A stretch of 64,000 bases of DNA from Brooklawnia sp937867175 (GTDB lineage: Bacteria > Actinomycetota > Actinomycetes > Propionibacteriales > Propionibacteriaceae), in assembly GCA_036821905.1 (NCBI GenBank), contig DAISIR010000003.1, positions 1-64,000 on the forward strand, written 5' to 3'. A program made the position numbers and the translations under genes. The notes under the pieces are model-generated. The model was not told where the DNA came from, did no database searches, and worked only from the letters and a program-made list of their open reading frames with translations. The number at the start of each line of letters is the position of its first letter. Position 1 is the first letter of the stretch. Positions 7,481 through 16,431 of the stretch are shown here, piece by piece.

Positions 7481-9161
7481 CCTCAATCTTTCATCGGGCG
7501 GGGTCGGGTCGTTGTAGGGGCCGGGATCTCCGCCTCGTGGACTGATTGTGGCGGGTGGGTGTGACAGTGGGCCGCGTGGCGACGCGGTGGCGGGCTGTCC
7601 AGGCCGGCAGGGGTCTTTCGGGTGGTGGCGGTCAACGATGGGGGCCGGCGTCAGCCGGCCGGGGACGGTAGTCCCCGCAGCGTGTTGATCGCTGCCTCGA
7701 CCAGGCCGGACCAGTGGTGCCGGGCCGAGACGTGGACCAGGGTCCGGCGGGACCTGCGCGCCAGGGTGGCCGGGATCGTGAACAGCCGGTACCGCAACCG
7801 TTTCGGTTCCCAGCGTCTGGCCTGGTGGTCGGGGTGGGCGAGCAGTCCCATCCAGGCGGTGATCTCACCGGCCAGGGCGACGATCTGGCACCAGATCCTG
7901 TTCTGGTCGAACCCGTGCAACGGCAGGTTCGTCAGGCCCGTGTCCTTCGCATTACGGATCCTGTCCTCACAACGGGCCCGACACCGGTGCCGCACTTCCA
8001 GGTCGGCCAACTGGCCGCGGGTGGTGTTGGTCGCGAACCCGGTCAACCGATACCCATCAACATCATCGAAGCGCAACTGTGCGCCGGGATGGGGCCGCTC
8101 GCGGCGGACGATGATCCGCATCCCGGGCGGCCAGCCGGTCAGGTCGAGCAGCCCGGTGAACTCGGCGACGTCGGCGCCGGCGCGAGGTTCGCCGTCGGCG
8201 TTGTAGGCCGGGGTCCACACGTGCTCGGGAACCAGGTGGTAAAGCTCGGGGGTGTTCATCGGGAGGGTGAACCCGACCGAATAGCCCACCCGCCGCCTGG
8301 TGAGGGTCTGGAGGGTGGCTTTGGTGGACCCGGCCCCATCGATCCGGATCAACACCCGCCGACCGGGCCGCGGCCCCAACCCGACCTGGTCCAGCGCGTC
8401 GGCGATCACCTTCTGGTGATCAGCGGCGGTGTTCGAGCCCGCATTGCCGGCTCGCAACAAGATGGTCAACGGTTCCCCGGTCCCTTGTGGACCGTGATCG
8501 ACGAACGCGCACAACGGATGGAACCCGAAACCGCGTTTGAACGTCGCCGCAGCCTTCTCCTTCTCAGAATGGGCCGTCACCAGGGTCGCATCCAGATCGA
8601 TGATCAACGGATCGGCCACCGTGGCCCGGGCCGCCGGCGACCGATCACCGGCCAACCGCCAAGCGGTTTCGCGGGCCGCCTTACGGGCCCGCCCGATCGC
8701 CGCGATCGCACGATCCGCATCGCAGGCGAGCAGCTTGATCAGCCGGGACACTGTCGGATCGGACGCCACCCGGCCGTAGATACCCGGCTCGTCACGCAGC
8801 GCGGTGACATCGGACAGGCAGTCCCCGCCCAACGCCAACCCGACAGCCAGATCACAGACGATCTTGCCCGGATCGTGCACCGCGAACGGTTTGCGCCACC
8901 GGGCCAGCTGCGCCGACAGCACCCGATCCAGGCCAGTCGCCCGGACCGTCTCGACCAACAACAAGCCCCCAGCCTGCCCAACCGCGGGAACCTGGGCGCG
9001 GTCGACATGAACGCGGGGATACAAGCCGTTATGCTGCATCTCGAAGGTGCTCCTTCGCACTTGGTGGATTCGGACTGTCGTAAGCCCTATCCTCCCAAGC
9101 CGGGAGCACCTTCACCTATCCAACACACCACCCGCGGGCACACCCCCATGAAAGCCCGAGG
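7481..9161 (-). mobile_element. Complete IS1380-family insertion sequence
   Basis: A 1681-bp element. The ends are imperfect inverted repeats, CCTCAATCTTTCATCGGG on the left and CCTCGGGCTTTCATGGGG read inward from the right (14 of 18 identical). The 4-bp direct repeat CTAA at 7477-7480 and 9162-9165 is the expected target duplication for this family. It encodes one full-length transposase reading towards the bgl operon. Removing the element restores AAGAGC-CTAA-GCTCTT, an inverted repeat at the target. Confidence 0.92.
7651..9039 (-). CDS. IS1380-family transposase
   Basis: A 462-residue DDE transposase. Candidate catalytic acids are in PLIIDLDATLVTAHSEKE, VLIRIDGAGSTK and the late CEDRIRNAKDTGLTNLPLHG block typical of IS1380 proteins. 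ATG 9039 follows AAGGAG; a GTG seven codons upstream is possible. The frame is intact, so the element may still be active. It is transcribed in the same direction as the bgl operon, whose leader begins 11 bp beyond the element. Confidence 0.93.
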   Translation of the reverse strand: MQHNGLYPRVHVDRAQVPAVGQAGGLLLVETVRATGLDRVLSAQLARWRKPFAVHDPGKIVCDLAVGLALGGDCLSDVTALRDEPGIYGRVASDPTVSRLIKLLACDADRAIAAIGRARKAARETAWRLAGDRSPAARATVADPLIIDLDATLVTAHSEKEKAAATFKRGFGFHPLCAFVDHGPQGTGEPLTILLRAGNAGSNTAADHQKVIADALDQVGLGPRPGRRVLIRIDGAGSTKATLQTLTRRRVGYSVGFTLPMNTPELYHLVPEHVWTPAYNADGEPRAGADVAEFTGLLDLTGWPPGMRIIVRRERPHPGAQLRFDDVDGYRLTGFATNTTRGQLADLEVRHRCRARCEDRIRNAKDTGLTNLPLHGFDQNRIWCQIVALAGEITAWMGLLAHPDHQARRWEPKRLRYRLFTIPATLARRSRRTLVHVSARHHWSGLVEAAINTLRGLPSPAG

Positions 9162-9182
9162 CTAAGCTCTTGCCCGAAAAGT

Positions 9183-10606
9183 GGCTCTTCACAATCAAGG
9201 GTGTGGTGAGTGGCGGCGTGTTGTTGCCCGGGTAGGGGTCGAGGTCCCCCAAGGATGGAAGTTCCTCAACTGTCCATCTGGAAGACCTCGACGTGCTCAA
9301 CGCTACCTTCGCTGCCCCGGATCTGACCACCTTTTGCCGGCTCGACGAACTCGGACTACAAGCCGTCGGGCAGCTTGTCGAACCCGGTCGAGCAGTCATC
9401 AAGTGTCGGGTCGTGGAACCAGATGAGTGGTGCCACAGCTGCGGCAGCCGCGGGATCGTCAGGGACACGGTGACCAAGCGGTTGGCCCATGAACCGTTGG
9501 GTTGGCGTCCCACGCTGCTGCTGGTTCGGCTGCGTCGTTACAAGTGCACCGGCTGCGGGAAGGTGTGGCGGCAAGACACCAGCGCCGCAGCGGAACCCAG
9601 GGCGAAGCTGTCGCGGCGGGGGCTTAGGTGGGCGTTGGAGGGGATCGTGGTTCAGCACCTGACGGTGGCTCGAGTCGCCGAAGGCCTCGGGGTGGCGTGG
9701 AACACCGCCAACGACGCTGTGCTCGCCGAAGGACACCGGGTCCTGATCAACGATCCCACAAGGTTCGACGGTGTGGCTGTCGTCGGCGTGGACGAGCACG
9801 TCTGGCGGCACACCCGCCGCGGCGACAAGTACGTCACCGTGATCATCGACCTCACCCCGATCCGCGACGGCACCGGCCCGGCCAGGCTGCTGGACATGGT
9901 CGAAGGCCGCTCCAAACAAGCGTTCAAGACCTGGCTCGCCGACCGACCCGCAGCGTGGCGCGACCAGGTCGAGATCGTCGCGATGGACGGGTTCACCGGC
10001 TTCAAGACCGCCACCAGCGAGGAACTCCCTGATGCGACCGCGGTCATGGATCCGTTTCACGTGGTACGGCTGGCTGGTGAAGCGTTGGACTCCACCCGCC
10101 GGCGTGTCCAGCAAGCGATCCATGGGCATCGGGGCCGGTCCGGTGACCCGCTGTACGGCGCCCGCCGCACCCTGCACACCGGTGCAGCGCTCCTCACCAG
10201 CCGACAGACCGCGAGGCTCGACGCACTGTTCGCCGACGACAACCACGTCGAGGTCGAAGCCACCTACGGCGTGTACCAGCAGATGATCACCGCCTACCGC
10301 GAACCCGACCGCGTCAAAGGCCGCTCCCTCATGGTGAAGCTGATCAAGTCCCTCAGCAGCGGTGTCCCCGGAGCCCTGAAAGAGGTCATCACCCTCGGGC
10401 GGACCCTGAACAAGAGAGCCGGCGACATCCTGGCCTACTTCGACCATCCACGGACCTCGAACGGACCCACCGAAGCGATCAACGGCCGGCTGGAACACCT
10501 CCGTGGATCCGCCCTCGGGTTCCGAAACCTCACCAACTATGTCGCACGCAGCCTGCTCGAAACAGGCGGATTCAGACCCGCACTACACCCCCGATTGTGA
10601 AGAGCC
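9183..10606 (+). mobile_element. Complete ISL3-family insertion sequence
   Basis: A 1424-bp element whose terminal inverted repeats start GGCTCTTCACAATC at both ends and match at 20 of 22 positions. It is flanked by an 8-bp direct repeat CGAAAAGT (9175-9182 and 10607-10614), the expected ISL3 target duplication. Only 9 bp separate this duplication from that of the neighbouring IS1380 element. The right inverted repeat overlaps the end of the transposase gene. Confidence 0.93.
9293..10600 (+). CDS. ISL3-family transposase
   Basis: A 435-residue transposase with an N-terminal zinc-ribbon-like region (WCHSCGSRG ... YKCTGCGKVW), an HTH region, and the DDE core: VVGVDEHVWRH, IVAMDGFTGFKTA and NGPTEAINGRLEHLRG. 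The start shown is GTG 9293; coding-like sequence (VHLEDLD) continues upstream in frame, so the true start may be slightly earlier. The gene is intact. A decayed relative of this protein's N-terminus lies at 44007-44300. Confidence 0.92.
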   Translation: MLNATFAAPDLTTFCRLDELGLQAVGQLVEPGRAVIKCRVVEPDEWCHSCGSRGIVRDTVTKRLAHEPLGWRPTLLLVRLRRYKCTGCGKVWRQDTSAAAEPRAKLSRRGLRWALEGIVVQHLTVARVAEGLGVAWNTANDAVLAEGHRVLINDPTRFDGVAVVGVDEHVWRHTRRGDKYVTVIIDLTPIRDGTGPARLLDMVEGRSKQAFKTWLADRPAAWRDQVEIVAMDGFTGFKTATSEELPDATAVMDPFHVVRLAGEALDSTRRRVQQAIHGHRGRSGDPLYGARRTLHTGAALLTSRQTARLDALFADDNHVEVEATYGVYQQMITAYREPDRVKGRSLMVKLIKSLSSGVPGALKEVITLGRTLNKRAGDILAYFDHPRTSNGPTEAINGRLEHLRGSALGFRNLTNYVARSLLETGGFRPALHPRL

Positions 10607-10751
10607 CGAAAAGTAGCACAACAGCGCTGCGGTTCGCAAACCGGCATCCTGGCAAGTGCTTCATGGGGTCTTCACATTCGCAGCGGTGGCCGCTTCACGC
10701 AAGTCCCGTCTACTGGAAGCCAAGAAGTCCTTCCCAAACCAAGGAGTCAAG

Positions 10752-11324
10752 ATGAACACCAAGCGGAAAATCGCTCTTGGGGTGGCCGGCGCCGCCGTCC
10801 TCGCTGGGGCGACCTTCGGGATCGGTGCACTGTCCCATGCCGAAGATCCCGTCGCTCCGACGCCGGGGGCTGCCGCAGGAGCAGGCTTCGGGCAAGGGTC
10901 GCGCGGAGATATGGCTGGACGCGGCGCCGGCCAGGGCGCCGGGTACGGTTCTCAGAGCCAGGCCACCTACCTCGCCGAGAAACTCGGTGTGGCCGAGGCA
11001 GACGTGGCCCAAGCGCTCGCCGACTATCGGGCCGCCAACTCGCAAGCCCAGACCCAGTCCGGGCGCAGCATGGACGACGCCCAGCGAGTCGCGCACCACG
11101 AGGAGCTCGCCAACTACCTCGCAGACAAGCTCAACCTCGACGCGACCCAGGTCCTTGACGCGCTCAACGGCATGGACGAGGCCCGCAAGGCCCAGCGAAC
11201 CGAGCAGTTGCAGAGCCGGCTGGAGACTGCCGTGCAGGAGGGCAGGCTCACCCAGGAACAGGCAGATGCCCGGCTGCAAGCGCATGCCGCCGGCGAGATG
11301 GGGTTCGGCAACGGACGACGCTGA
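10752..11324 (+). CDS. Small exported protein with helical repeats
   Basis: A 190-residue protein with a lipid-free signal peptide (MNTKRKIALGVAGAAVLAGATFGIGALSHAED), a glycine/glutamine-rich linker, and repeats of the pattern YLAEKLGV-VAQAL and YLADKLNL-VLDAL, followed by a coil ending EGRLTQEQADARL. The repeat pattern is like that in small DUF2680/YckD-type secreted proteins, but I do not assign a function. ATG 10752 follows AAGGAG. The two insertion sequences lie between it and the divergent bgl operon. A strong hairpin follows the stop codon. Confidence 0.75.
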   Translation: MNTKRKIALGVAGAAVLAGATFGIGALSHAEDPVAPTPGAAAGAGFGQGSRGDMAGRGAGQGAGYGSQSQATYLAEKLGVAEADVAQALADYRAANSQAQTQSGRSMDDAQRVAHHEELANYLADKLNLDATQVLDALNGMDEARKAQRTEQLQSRLETAVQEGRLTQEQADARLQAHAAGEMGFGNGRR

Positions 11325-11334
11325 CCGACGCGAA

Positions 11335-11366
11335 CGGTGCCGGGGCTGTTCACAGCCCCGGCACCG
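11335..11366 (+). terminator. Strong hairpin after the exported-protein gene
   Basis: A 14-bp perfect stem (CGGTGCCGGGGCTG / CAGCCCCGGCACCG) with a TTCA loop, 11 bp after the stop codon. No T-run follows. From here to 11519 (about 150 bp) I see no gene. Confidence 0.65.
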
Positions 11367-11519
11367 TCGCGTCCGGATGCTCCGTGATGCCCCAATCCAT
11401 GGGACGCCGGCAGCGCTCGGGCACATCGCCCTGGTCGCCTGGAGCTGATCTCGGCCCGCACCATCGACGATTTGATCCACTCCGAGCAACGCCAGGGCCG
11501 TCCGGTGTTGCGACCCTGT

Positions 11520-12422
11520 TCACCCGATCGGCGCGAACCCGAGGATCGCCTCCAGCAGATCCGCCGCCGCACCGAGCAACGGTTCGCCGGACGGCCAAAC
11601 CGCGTGCAGCGTCCGCTGGAGCCGCTCCGGTTCCCGGATCGGTACTTGTTTGACTTGACCTGCCGCCACAGCAGAGGCCACCGGCCGCTCGCTCATCACT
11701 GCCGGCCCCACGCCGGCGATGACGCTGCCCAACACGCCGGCATTGCTGCCGACCACCAATCCCGGTTCTGCTGGGTCGAACTCACGCAAGGCAAGGCTGA
11801 GCACCTCTCTGGTGCCCGAACCTTCCTCGCGAACCACCAGCGGGGTGCGCGCCAGATCGCGCAACTCAAGGGGTCGGCGTCGCCGCGTCCACGGGTGGTC
11901 AGCCCGCACGATCACCACCAACTGGTCACGTCCGATCGGGACCGATGTCAGCCCTTGCCTCACCGTGGGCGATTCGATCAGGCCTAGTCGGTCGTCGCCG
12001 TTCAGCAGCATGTCCATGATCTGTGACGAGTTGTGCACGGTCATCTTCACCGCTGTGTCACCTCGCACCCGATGGAATCCGGCCAGCCAGGCAGGCGCCC
12101 AACATTCGGCGACCGTTTGCGAGGCGAGAATCGACAGTTCATGGGCATGGTCGTGTCGCAATGCCGCCACGGCTGACGCGAACTCCGCCCCCGTCTTCAG
12201 CAGCGGCTCAGCCCACCGGACGATGAGCGCGCCTGTAGGGGTCAGCCGAGAACCGGTCGTCGTCCGTACGATCAGCGCCTGGCCCAACTGCCGTTCCAAC
12301 CGGGCGATCGTGCGCGAGGCGTTGGGCTGCGCGACGCCGCAGGCGGCGGCAGCGCGGCTCAAGCTCCCCTGTTCTGCGGTCAGCGCGAGCAGCTCGAGAG
12401 CTGCCAGATCAGGCCAGGACAT
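11520..12422 (-). CDS. LysR-type transcriptional regulator
   Basis: A 300-residue regulator with an N-terminal winged HTH (residues ~1-60: LAALELLALTAEQGSLSRAAAACGVAQPNASRTIARLERQLGQ) and a co-inducer-binding domain from ~90. It is divergent from a YeiH-family permease gene with 70 bp between start codons, the arrangement of YeiE/CysB-like regulators and the permease they control. Control of the permease is inferred from that position. ATG 12422 was chosen as the start just ahead of the HTH; an in-frame extension upstream runs antisense through the permease gene. Confidence 0.88.
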   Translation of the reverse strand: MSWPDLAALELLALTAEQGSLSRAAAACGVAQPNASRTIARLERQLGQALIVRTTTGSRLTPTGALIVRWAEPLLKTGAEFASAVAALRHDHAHELSILASQTVAECWAPAWLAGFHRVRGDTAVKMTVHNSSQIMDMLLNGDDRLGLIESPTVRQGLTSVPIGRDQLVVIVRADHPWTRRRRPLELRDLARTPLVVREEGSGTREVLSLALREFDPAEPGLVVGSNAGVLGSVIAGVGPAVMSERPVASAVAAGQVKQVPIREPERLQRTLHAVWPSGEPLLGAAADLLEAILGFAPIG

Positions 12423-12492
12423 ATCGAAATGATATGGCCGCCATGTCGAAGATGAGCTTCTCCGCCGAAGTCTGCAAGCGGAGGATGGAATC

Positions 12493-13551
12493 GTGCTCCC
12501 AGATCTACGACCCTCCGCCGTCACCTCCCCCGCCGTCGGCAACCCAGCTCCGGTCAGGCCCGGCCCCCCGAACCGTTCGAGCCTGCTGCCGGGTTTGGCG
12601 GTGGCCGCGGCCATCACCACGCTCGCGCTGGCGATCAACCAGTGGCAACCGTTGCTGAGCGCCCTGCTGCTCGCCATCGTGGTTGGTGCCGTGGTCGGCA
12701 ATGTGCGCCCCATTCCGTCAGTCTGGCGGCCCGGGCTGTCCTTCGCGTCGAAGCAGCTGCTCCGCCTGGGCATCGTCCTGCTCGGTCTGCAGATCACTCT
12801 TTCGACCTTGGCGGGCCTGGGATGGCAACGACTTGTCTTGGTAGTGGTCGTTGTCACCTCAGGTGTGCTGAGCACCCTAGCGATGGGGCGGCTCCTGAGG
12901 GTACCGCTCCGGCTGACCGCGCTGGTGGCCTGCGGTTTCTCGATCTGTGGCGCTGCGGCCGTGGCCGGGGCCAGGGACGTGGTCGGGGCAGATGAGGAGG
13001 AGACCGGGACGGCACTGATGATGGTGGTCCTGTTCAGCACCATCGCAATCCCCGTGGTGCCGGCGGCGGCCGCCTTGATCGGCCTTGACACCACCTCTGC
13101 CGCCACTTGGGCCGGGGCGAGCATCCACGAGGTGGCACAAGTGGTGGCGGCAGCCGCCACCATCGGCGCCGACGCGCTCGCCGTCGCGGTGCCGGTCAAA
13201 CTGGCCCGAGTGGCCTGCTTGGCTGGCGTGGTCGCCGGTTACGGGCTGGCGCTGCGTCGCACTGCCCCGGCCGAAACTCGGCCCACGCGCCGCCCGGCGC
13301 TGGTGCCCGGCTTCGTGCTCGGCTTCCTGGCGATGGTCGTGCTGGGCTCCCTCATCCAGTTGCCCGCGCCAGTCCTTGCCGTGGCCAAGATAATCCAGAC
13401 CGCAGCTTTGGCGATGGCGATGGCCGCGCTCGGGCTCGGCATGCAACTGCGCGGACTGCGCAACGTGGGCTGGCGTCCGCTTCTGCTGGGGCTGGTGGCA
13501 ACACTGATCGTTTCGATGGTGGCCTTGACTGGTGTACTGCTGATCGGCTGA
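12493..13551 (+). CDS. YeiH/UPF0324-family membrane permease (putative sulfate exporter family)
   Basis: A 352-residue protein with about ten hydrophobic segments and the family signposts GFSICGAAAVAGA and ASIHEVAQVVAAA. The family is annotated as putative sulfate exporters on limited evidence, so the substrate is uncertain. The GTG start at 12493 follows GGAGGA at a suitable distance. The gene is divergent from the LysR regulator. Confidence 0.85.
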   Translation: MLPDLRPSAVTSPAVGNPAPVRPGPPNRSSLLPGLAVAAAITTLALAINQWQPLLSALLLAIVVGAVVGNVRPIPSVWRPGLSFASKQLLRLGIVLLGLQITLSTLAGLGWQRLVLVVVVVTSGVLSTLAMGRLLRVPLRLTALVACGFSICGAAAVAGARDVVGADEEETGTALMMVVLFSTIAIPVVPAAAALIGLDTTSAATWAGASIHEVAQVVAAAATIGADALAVAVPVKLARVACLAGVVAGYGLALRRTAPAETRPTRRPALVPGFVLGFLAMVVLGSLIQLPAPVLAVAKIIQTAALAMAMAALGLGMQLRGLRNVGWRPLLLGLVATLIVSMVALTGVLLIG

Positions 13552-13594
13552 GCAGACGCCCCGGACGCTTGGCCGCTTTGACTACAGTGGCAGC

Positions 13595-14428
13595 GTGCAG
13601 CCACCCATCTTCGACCCGCCGCCGGACATCCGGCTGATCGCCGCCGACATGGACGGCACACTGCTCGACGACGACAAGGAACTCCACCACAACTTCTGGC
13701 CAACGGTCGAAGCGCTCTTCGAGCGCGGCATCTCGTTCGCCGCCGCCAGCGGCCGGCAGTACCACACGCTTTACAGGCTCTTCGGTGACGTGGCCGACGA
13801 ACTCATCTACATCGCCGAGAACGGCGCCTACCTCCTGCGAGGCCGCGAGGAGATCGCAGCCGACGCGCTGGACGACGACTTGGTCCGGCGCGTCGTCCTG
13901 GCCGTGCGCGCCTTGGCCGACGACGGCGCTGACCTAGGCGTCGTCGTGTGCGGCAAACAGTCGGCCTACATCGAGCGAAACCAACCGGCGTTCCGGGCAC
14001 AGACCGACGAGTACTACGCTTCACTGGCCGTCTTGCCTGATGTGCTCGACCGCCCCAAGGACGCCATCATGAAGGTCGCGGTCTACGATTTCGACTCGGC
14101 CGAACACGGCCCCTGGCCTGCCCTGTCGTCCTTTGCAGAAGAAGCGCAGATCGCACTGTCCGGCGAACACTGGGTGGATGTGCAGAGCCTCGGCACGAAC
14201 AAAGGTGTGGCCCTGCGCCGCATCCAGCGGACGCTGGGTATCACGTCCGCGCAGACAATGGTCTTCGGCGATTTCCTCAACGATCTGGAGTTGATGGACG
14301 CCGCCGAGTACTCCTTCGCCATGGACAACGCCCACCCACTGCTACGAGAACGCGCCCGCTTCGTGGCCCCTCCGAACACCGAGAACGGCGTTGTCCGCAC
14401 GATCACTGCGGCTCTCGGTCTGCCCTGA
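13595..14428 (+). CDS. HAD-superfamily Cof-type phosphatase
   Basis: A 277-residue haloacid-dehalogenase hydrolase of the Cof/YbiV subclass. Motif I is AADMDGTLLDDD (nucleophile Asp), motif II lies around FAAASGRQ, and motif III/IV is TMVFGDFLNDLELMDAAEYSFAMDNA, with a C2-type cap between. Such enzymes hydrolyse sugar phosphates or other phosphoesters; the substrate is not readable. GTG 13595 is the only sensible start; the next in-frame ATG falls within motif I. It converges with the cardiolipin synthase gene, 11 bp away. Confidence 0.87.
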   Translation: MQPPIFDPPPDIRLIAADMDGTLLDDDKELHHNFWPTVEALFERGISFAAASGRQYHTLYRLFGDVADELIYIAENGAYLLRGREEIAADALDDDLVRRVVLAVRALADDGADLGVVVCGKQSAYIERNQPAFRAQTDEYYASLAVLPDVLDRPKDAIMKVAVYDFDSAEHGPWPALSSFAEEAQIALSGEHWVDVQSLGTNKGVALRRIQRTLGITSAQTMVFGDFLNDLELMDAAEYSFAMDNAHPLLRERARFVAPPNTENGVVRTITAALGLP

Positions 14429-14439
14429 GAACCCAACTC

Positions 14440-15849
14440 CTACAGCAGCCGGGAGAACAGACGGTAGACCGAGTTGCGGAACCTGACCGCCCCGCTCAGC
14501 GACCCCAGTCCGTCCGCCACCACCTCCGAGCAGTCGGCGAGGTCCTTCTGAAACTGGCCCGCATGATCGACCGCGATCCCGCGGTCATGGATGACCGACA
14601 CCACCTCGTCATGCAGGATCAGGCTGCGGATGTCCCAGTTGCACGTGCCGAGAATGGCCACCTCGTCGTCCACCGTGACGGTCTTCGCATGCAAGAAACC
14701 GGCCGTGTACTGGTAGACCCGCACCCCAGCCCGCAGGAGTTGCGGGTAGTAGGCATGCGCGGCAAAGAACGGCACCCTCTGATCGGGGACTCCGGTCATC
14801 ATCAGGCGCACGTCCACCCCGCTCGTCGCGGCCACGCACATGGCGGTGAGCAGCGGCTCGTCGGGCACGAAGTACGGCGACTGGATCCAGACCCGCTGTC
14901 TGGCGGCCAGCAGGGCGACGATGAAGACATCACGGTTCGCGGGGAAGCGAGTCGACACACTGGAATGCACCACCTGGATGGGCACCGCGGCAGCGGGGTC
15001 AATCGTGGGGGTGGCCTCGGGCAGGTAACCGGACACCAGATCTTCAGACCTTCGATTGAGTCGCCAGATGGCCGCGAACAACTCCAGGAAGGGCAGCACC
15101 GCCGGGCCGGTCAGGCGGTATGAGGTGTCGCGCCACGAGGCGAAGCGACGCCCACCGTCGATGTACTCCTGACCCATGTTCATGCCGCCGCTGTAGACCG
15201 ACTCGCCGTCGATGATGACCATCTTCATGTGATTGCGGTAGTTGAGCTGCGATGGGCGCCGGTAGCACGGCACGACGACGGCGCCCGCCCGGGCCAGCGT
15301 CCTCAGTTCGTTCTTCCGGTAGGGGATCGAGGTGAGCCAGTCGTACATGATGTGCACCTCGACGCCCGCACTCAGCCGTTCCAGTAGGACCTCGGTCACC
15401 TGGGCGGTGAGCTCGTCACGCTCCCAGATCAGGTACATCAGGTGGATGTAGCGCCGCGCCTGCGCCATCTCCGCCAGCAGGCGGGGGAATTTCTGCGACC
15501 CGGCGAAGTAGAGCTCGACGTCATTGGCGGCCAGCATCTGTGCGCCGCCCTCACGCAAGGCAACCGACGCGATTCGTTCGCCCGGCGTCGGGACGACCGA
15601 GGGTGGGGATGACGCCGGCGGCTCGACGCCGGCCGAGCCCTTCCGCGTCCCACGCCGGAAGTTGCGGCCGAGGAAGAAGTAGAGGATGACACCGAGGACG
15701 GGGAACAGCATGATCACGAACAGCCACGCCAGCACGACGCTCGGGTCACGGTCATCGGTGGCGAGCGCGACCACGACCCCGACCAGGGCCAACAGGAACA
15801 GCGCCCCCAGGACCCACCCGCTCACGTTTCCGCTGAAGAGACCCATCAT
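14440..15849 (-). CDS. cls: Cardiolipin synthase
   Basis: A 469-residue phospholipase-D-superfamily enzyme that joins two phosphatidylglycerol molecules to form cardiolipin at the membrane. Two N-terminal transmembrane helices are followed by two HKD motifs, NYRNHMKMVIIDGESVYSGG and GFLHAKTVTVDDEVAILGTCN. It lies 11 bp downstream of the broken TMEM175 gene on the same strand, so the two probably share the promoter carrying the GTGTCACCC palindrome at 16358. Membrane-lipid remodelling fits the envelope-stress theme of the cluster. Confidence 0.92.
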   Translation of the reverse strand: MMGLFSGNVSGWVLGALFLLALVGVVVALATDDRDPSVVLAWLFVIMLFPVLGVILYFFLGRNFRRGTRKGSAGVEPPASSPPSVVPTPGERIASVALREGGAQMLAANDVELYFAGSQKFPRLLAEMAQARRYIHLMYLIWERDELTAQVTEVLLERLSAGVEVHIMYDWLTSIPYRKNELRTLARAGAVVVPCYRRPSQLNYRNHMKMVIIDGESVYSGGMNMGQEYIDGGRRFASWRDTSYRLTGPAVLPFLELFAAIWRLNRRSEDLVSGYLPEATPTIDPAAAVPIQVVHSSVSTRFPANRDVFIVALLAARQRVWIQSPYFVPDEPLLTAMCVAATSGVDVRLMMTGVPDQRVPFFAAHAYYPQLLRAGVRVYQYTAGFLHAKTVTVDDEVAILGTCNWDIRSLILHDEVVSVIHDRGIAVDHAGQFQKDLADCSEVVADGLGSLSGAVRFRNSVYRLFSRLL

Positions 15850-15860
15850 CTGTCCTTTCC

Positions 15861-16291
15861 CTACAGACTGCGCGTACCTTGGCTGCGCCGCACCGGCACG
15901 GCGAGGACGAGCAACGAGATCACAAGGTAGAACCCCACCGCTGCCAAGGGCAGGACGAGTCCGACGACAGTGGCGATCCCGAGGGTGATGGCAGCAGGAC
16001 GAGGTTGAGCCGCATCAAGCCGTCATCGGCCGCCGCCATGAACCGAGTGGCCTTGGCGTGGGACATCCACACCCCTCCGATGAATGCGAAGCTGACCACA
16101 TAACCCAGGTAGCCAGCCCAGCCGGCGGCGAGTTCCCGCAGCGGCTGCGCCGAGGCATCGGGTACTTCCAGCTCAAGGACGAGCAATGTGATGACGATGG
16201 CGAAGACCCCATCCGAGAACGCCTCGATCCGGGTCGTCGGCAGCAGCCGGAACCGCGCAGCCTCCCCCGCTGTGGTCGTCCTGGGACTCAC
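15861..16291 (-). pseudogene. TMEM175-family (DUF1211) potassium channel, frameshifted and shortened
   Basis: The N-terminal part from GTG 16291 (after AGGAGG) reads through the family signature TRIEAFSDGVFAIVITLLVLE and VVSFAFIGGVWMSHAKATRF, then LMRLNLVLL. The frame then runs into non-family sequence. A shift of one base near 15995 restores AITLGIATVVGLVLPLAAVGFYLVISLLVL and a stop at 15861. Even when repaired it is only about 143 residues, well below the usual ~200, so part of the middle is missing. Probably inactive, unless the shift is a sequencing error. First gene of the unit with cls. Confidence 0.7.
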
Positions 16292-16357
16292 TTCTCCTCC
16301 TTTGGTGTGTCCGCTCACTGGACCGTACTCGCCCGGGCACACCGGTCTGCAGTGCTC

Positions 16358-16376
16358 GTGTCACCCGGGGTGACAC
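16358..16376. promoter_or_regulatory. Palindromic operator GTGTCACCC-G-GGGTGACAC
   Basis: A perfect 9-bp inverted repeat around one base, between the divergent TMEM175/cls unit and the LuxR-family regulator gene. It lies 56-74 bp ahead of the regulator start and 67-85 bp ahead of the TMEM175 start. The half-site GGGTGACA recurs as tandem copies ahead of three other sites in this cluster, so it is probably the regulator's own binding site. This is inferred from position and repetition. Confidence 0.7.
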
Positions 16377-16431
16377 CGCCGCGCGCAGGCCAGCCCGCTG
16401 CCGCCGAGCACCCAGCGTTTCGCGTCATGCC

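Noticed and set aside
9356..10498. Long minus-strand open frame opposite the ISL3 transposase
   Set aside because: It is a shadow of high-GC third positions; the plus strand encodes the complete DDE transposase.
12434..12658. Short plus-strand frame overlapping the start of the YeiH-like gene
   Set aside because: It is out of frame with the permease, and its product is low-complexity; GTG 12493 has a better ribosome-binding site.
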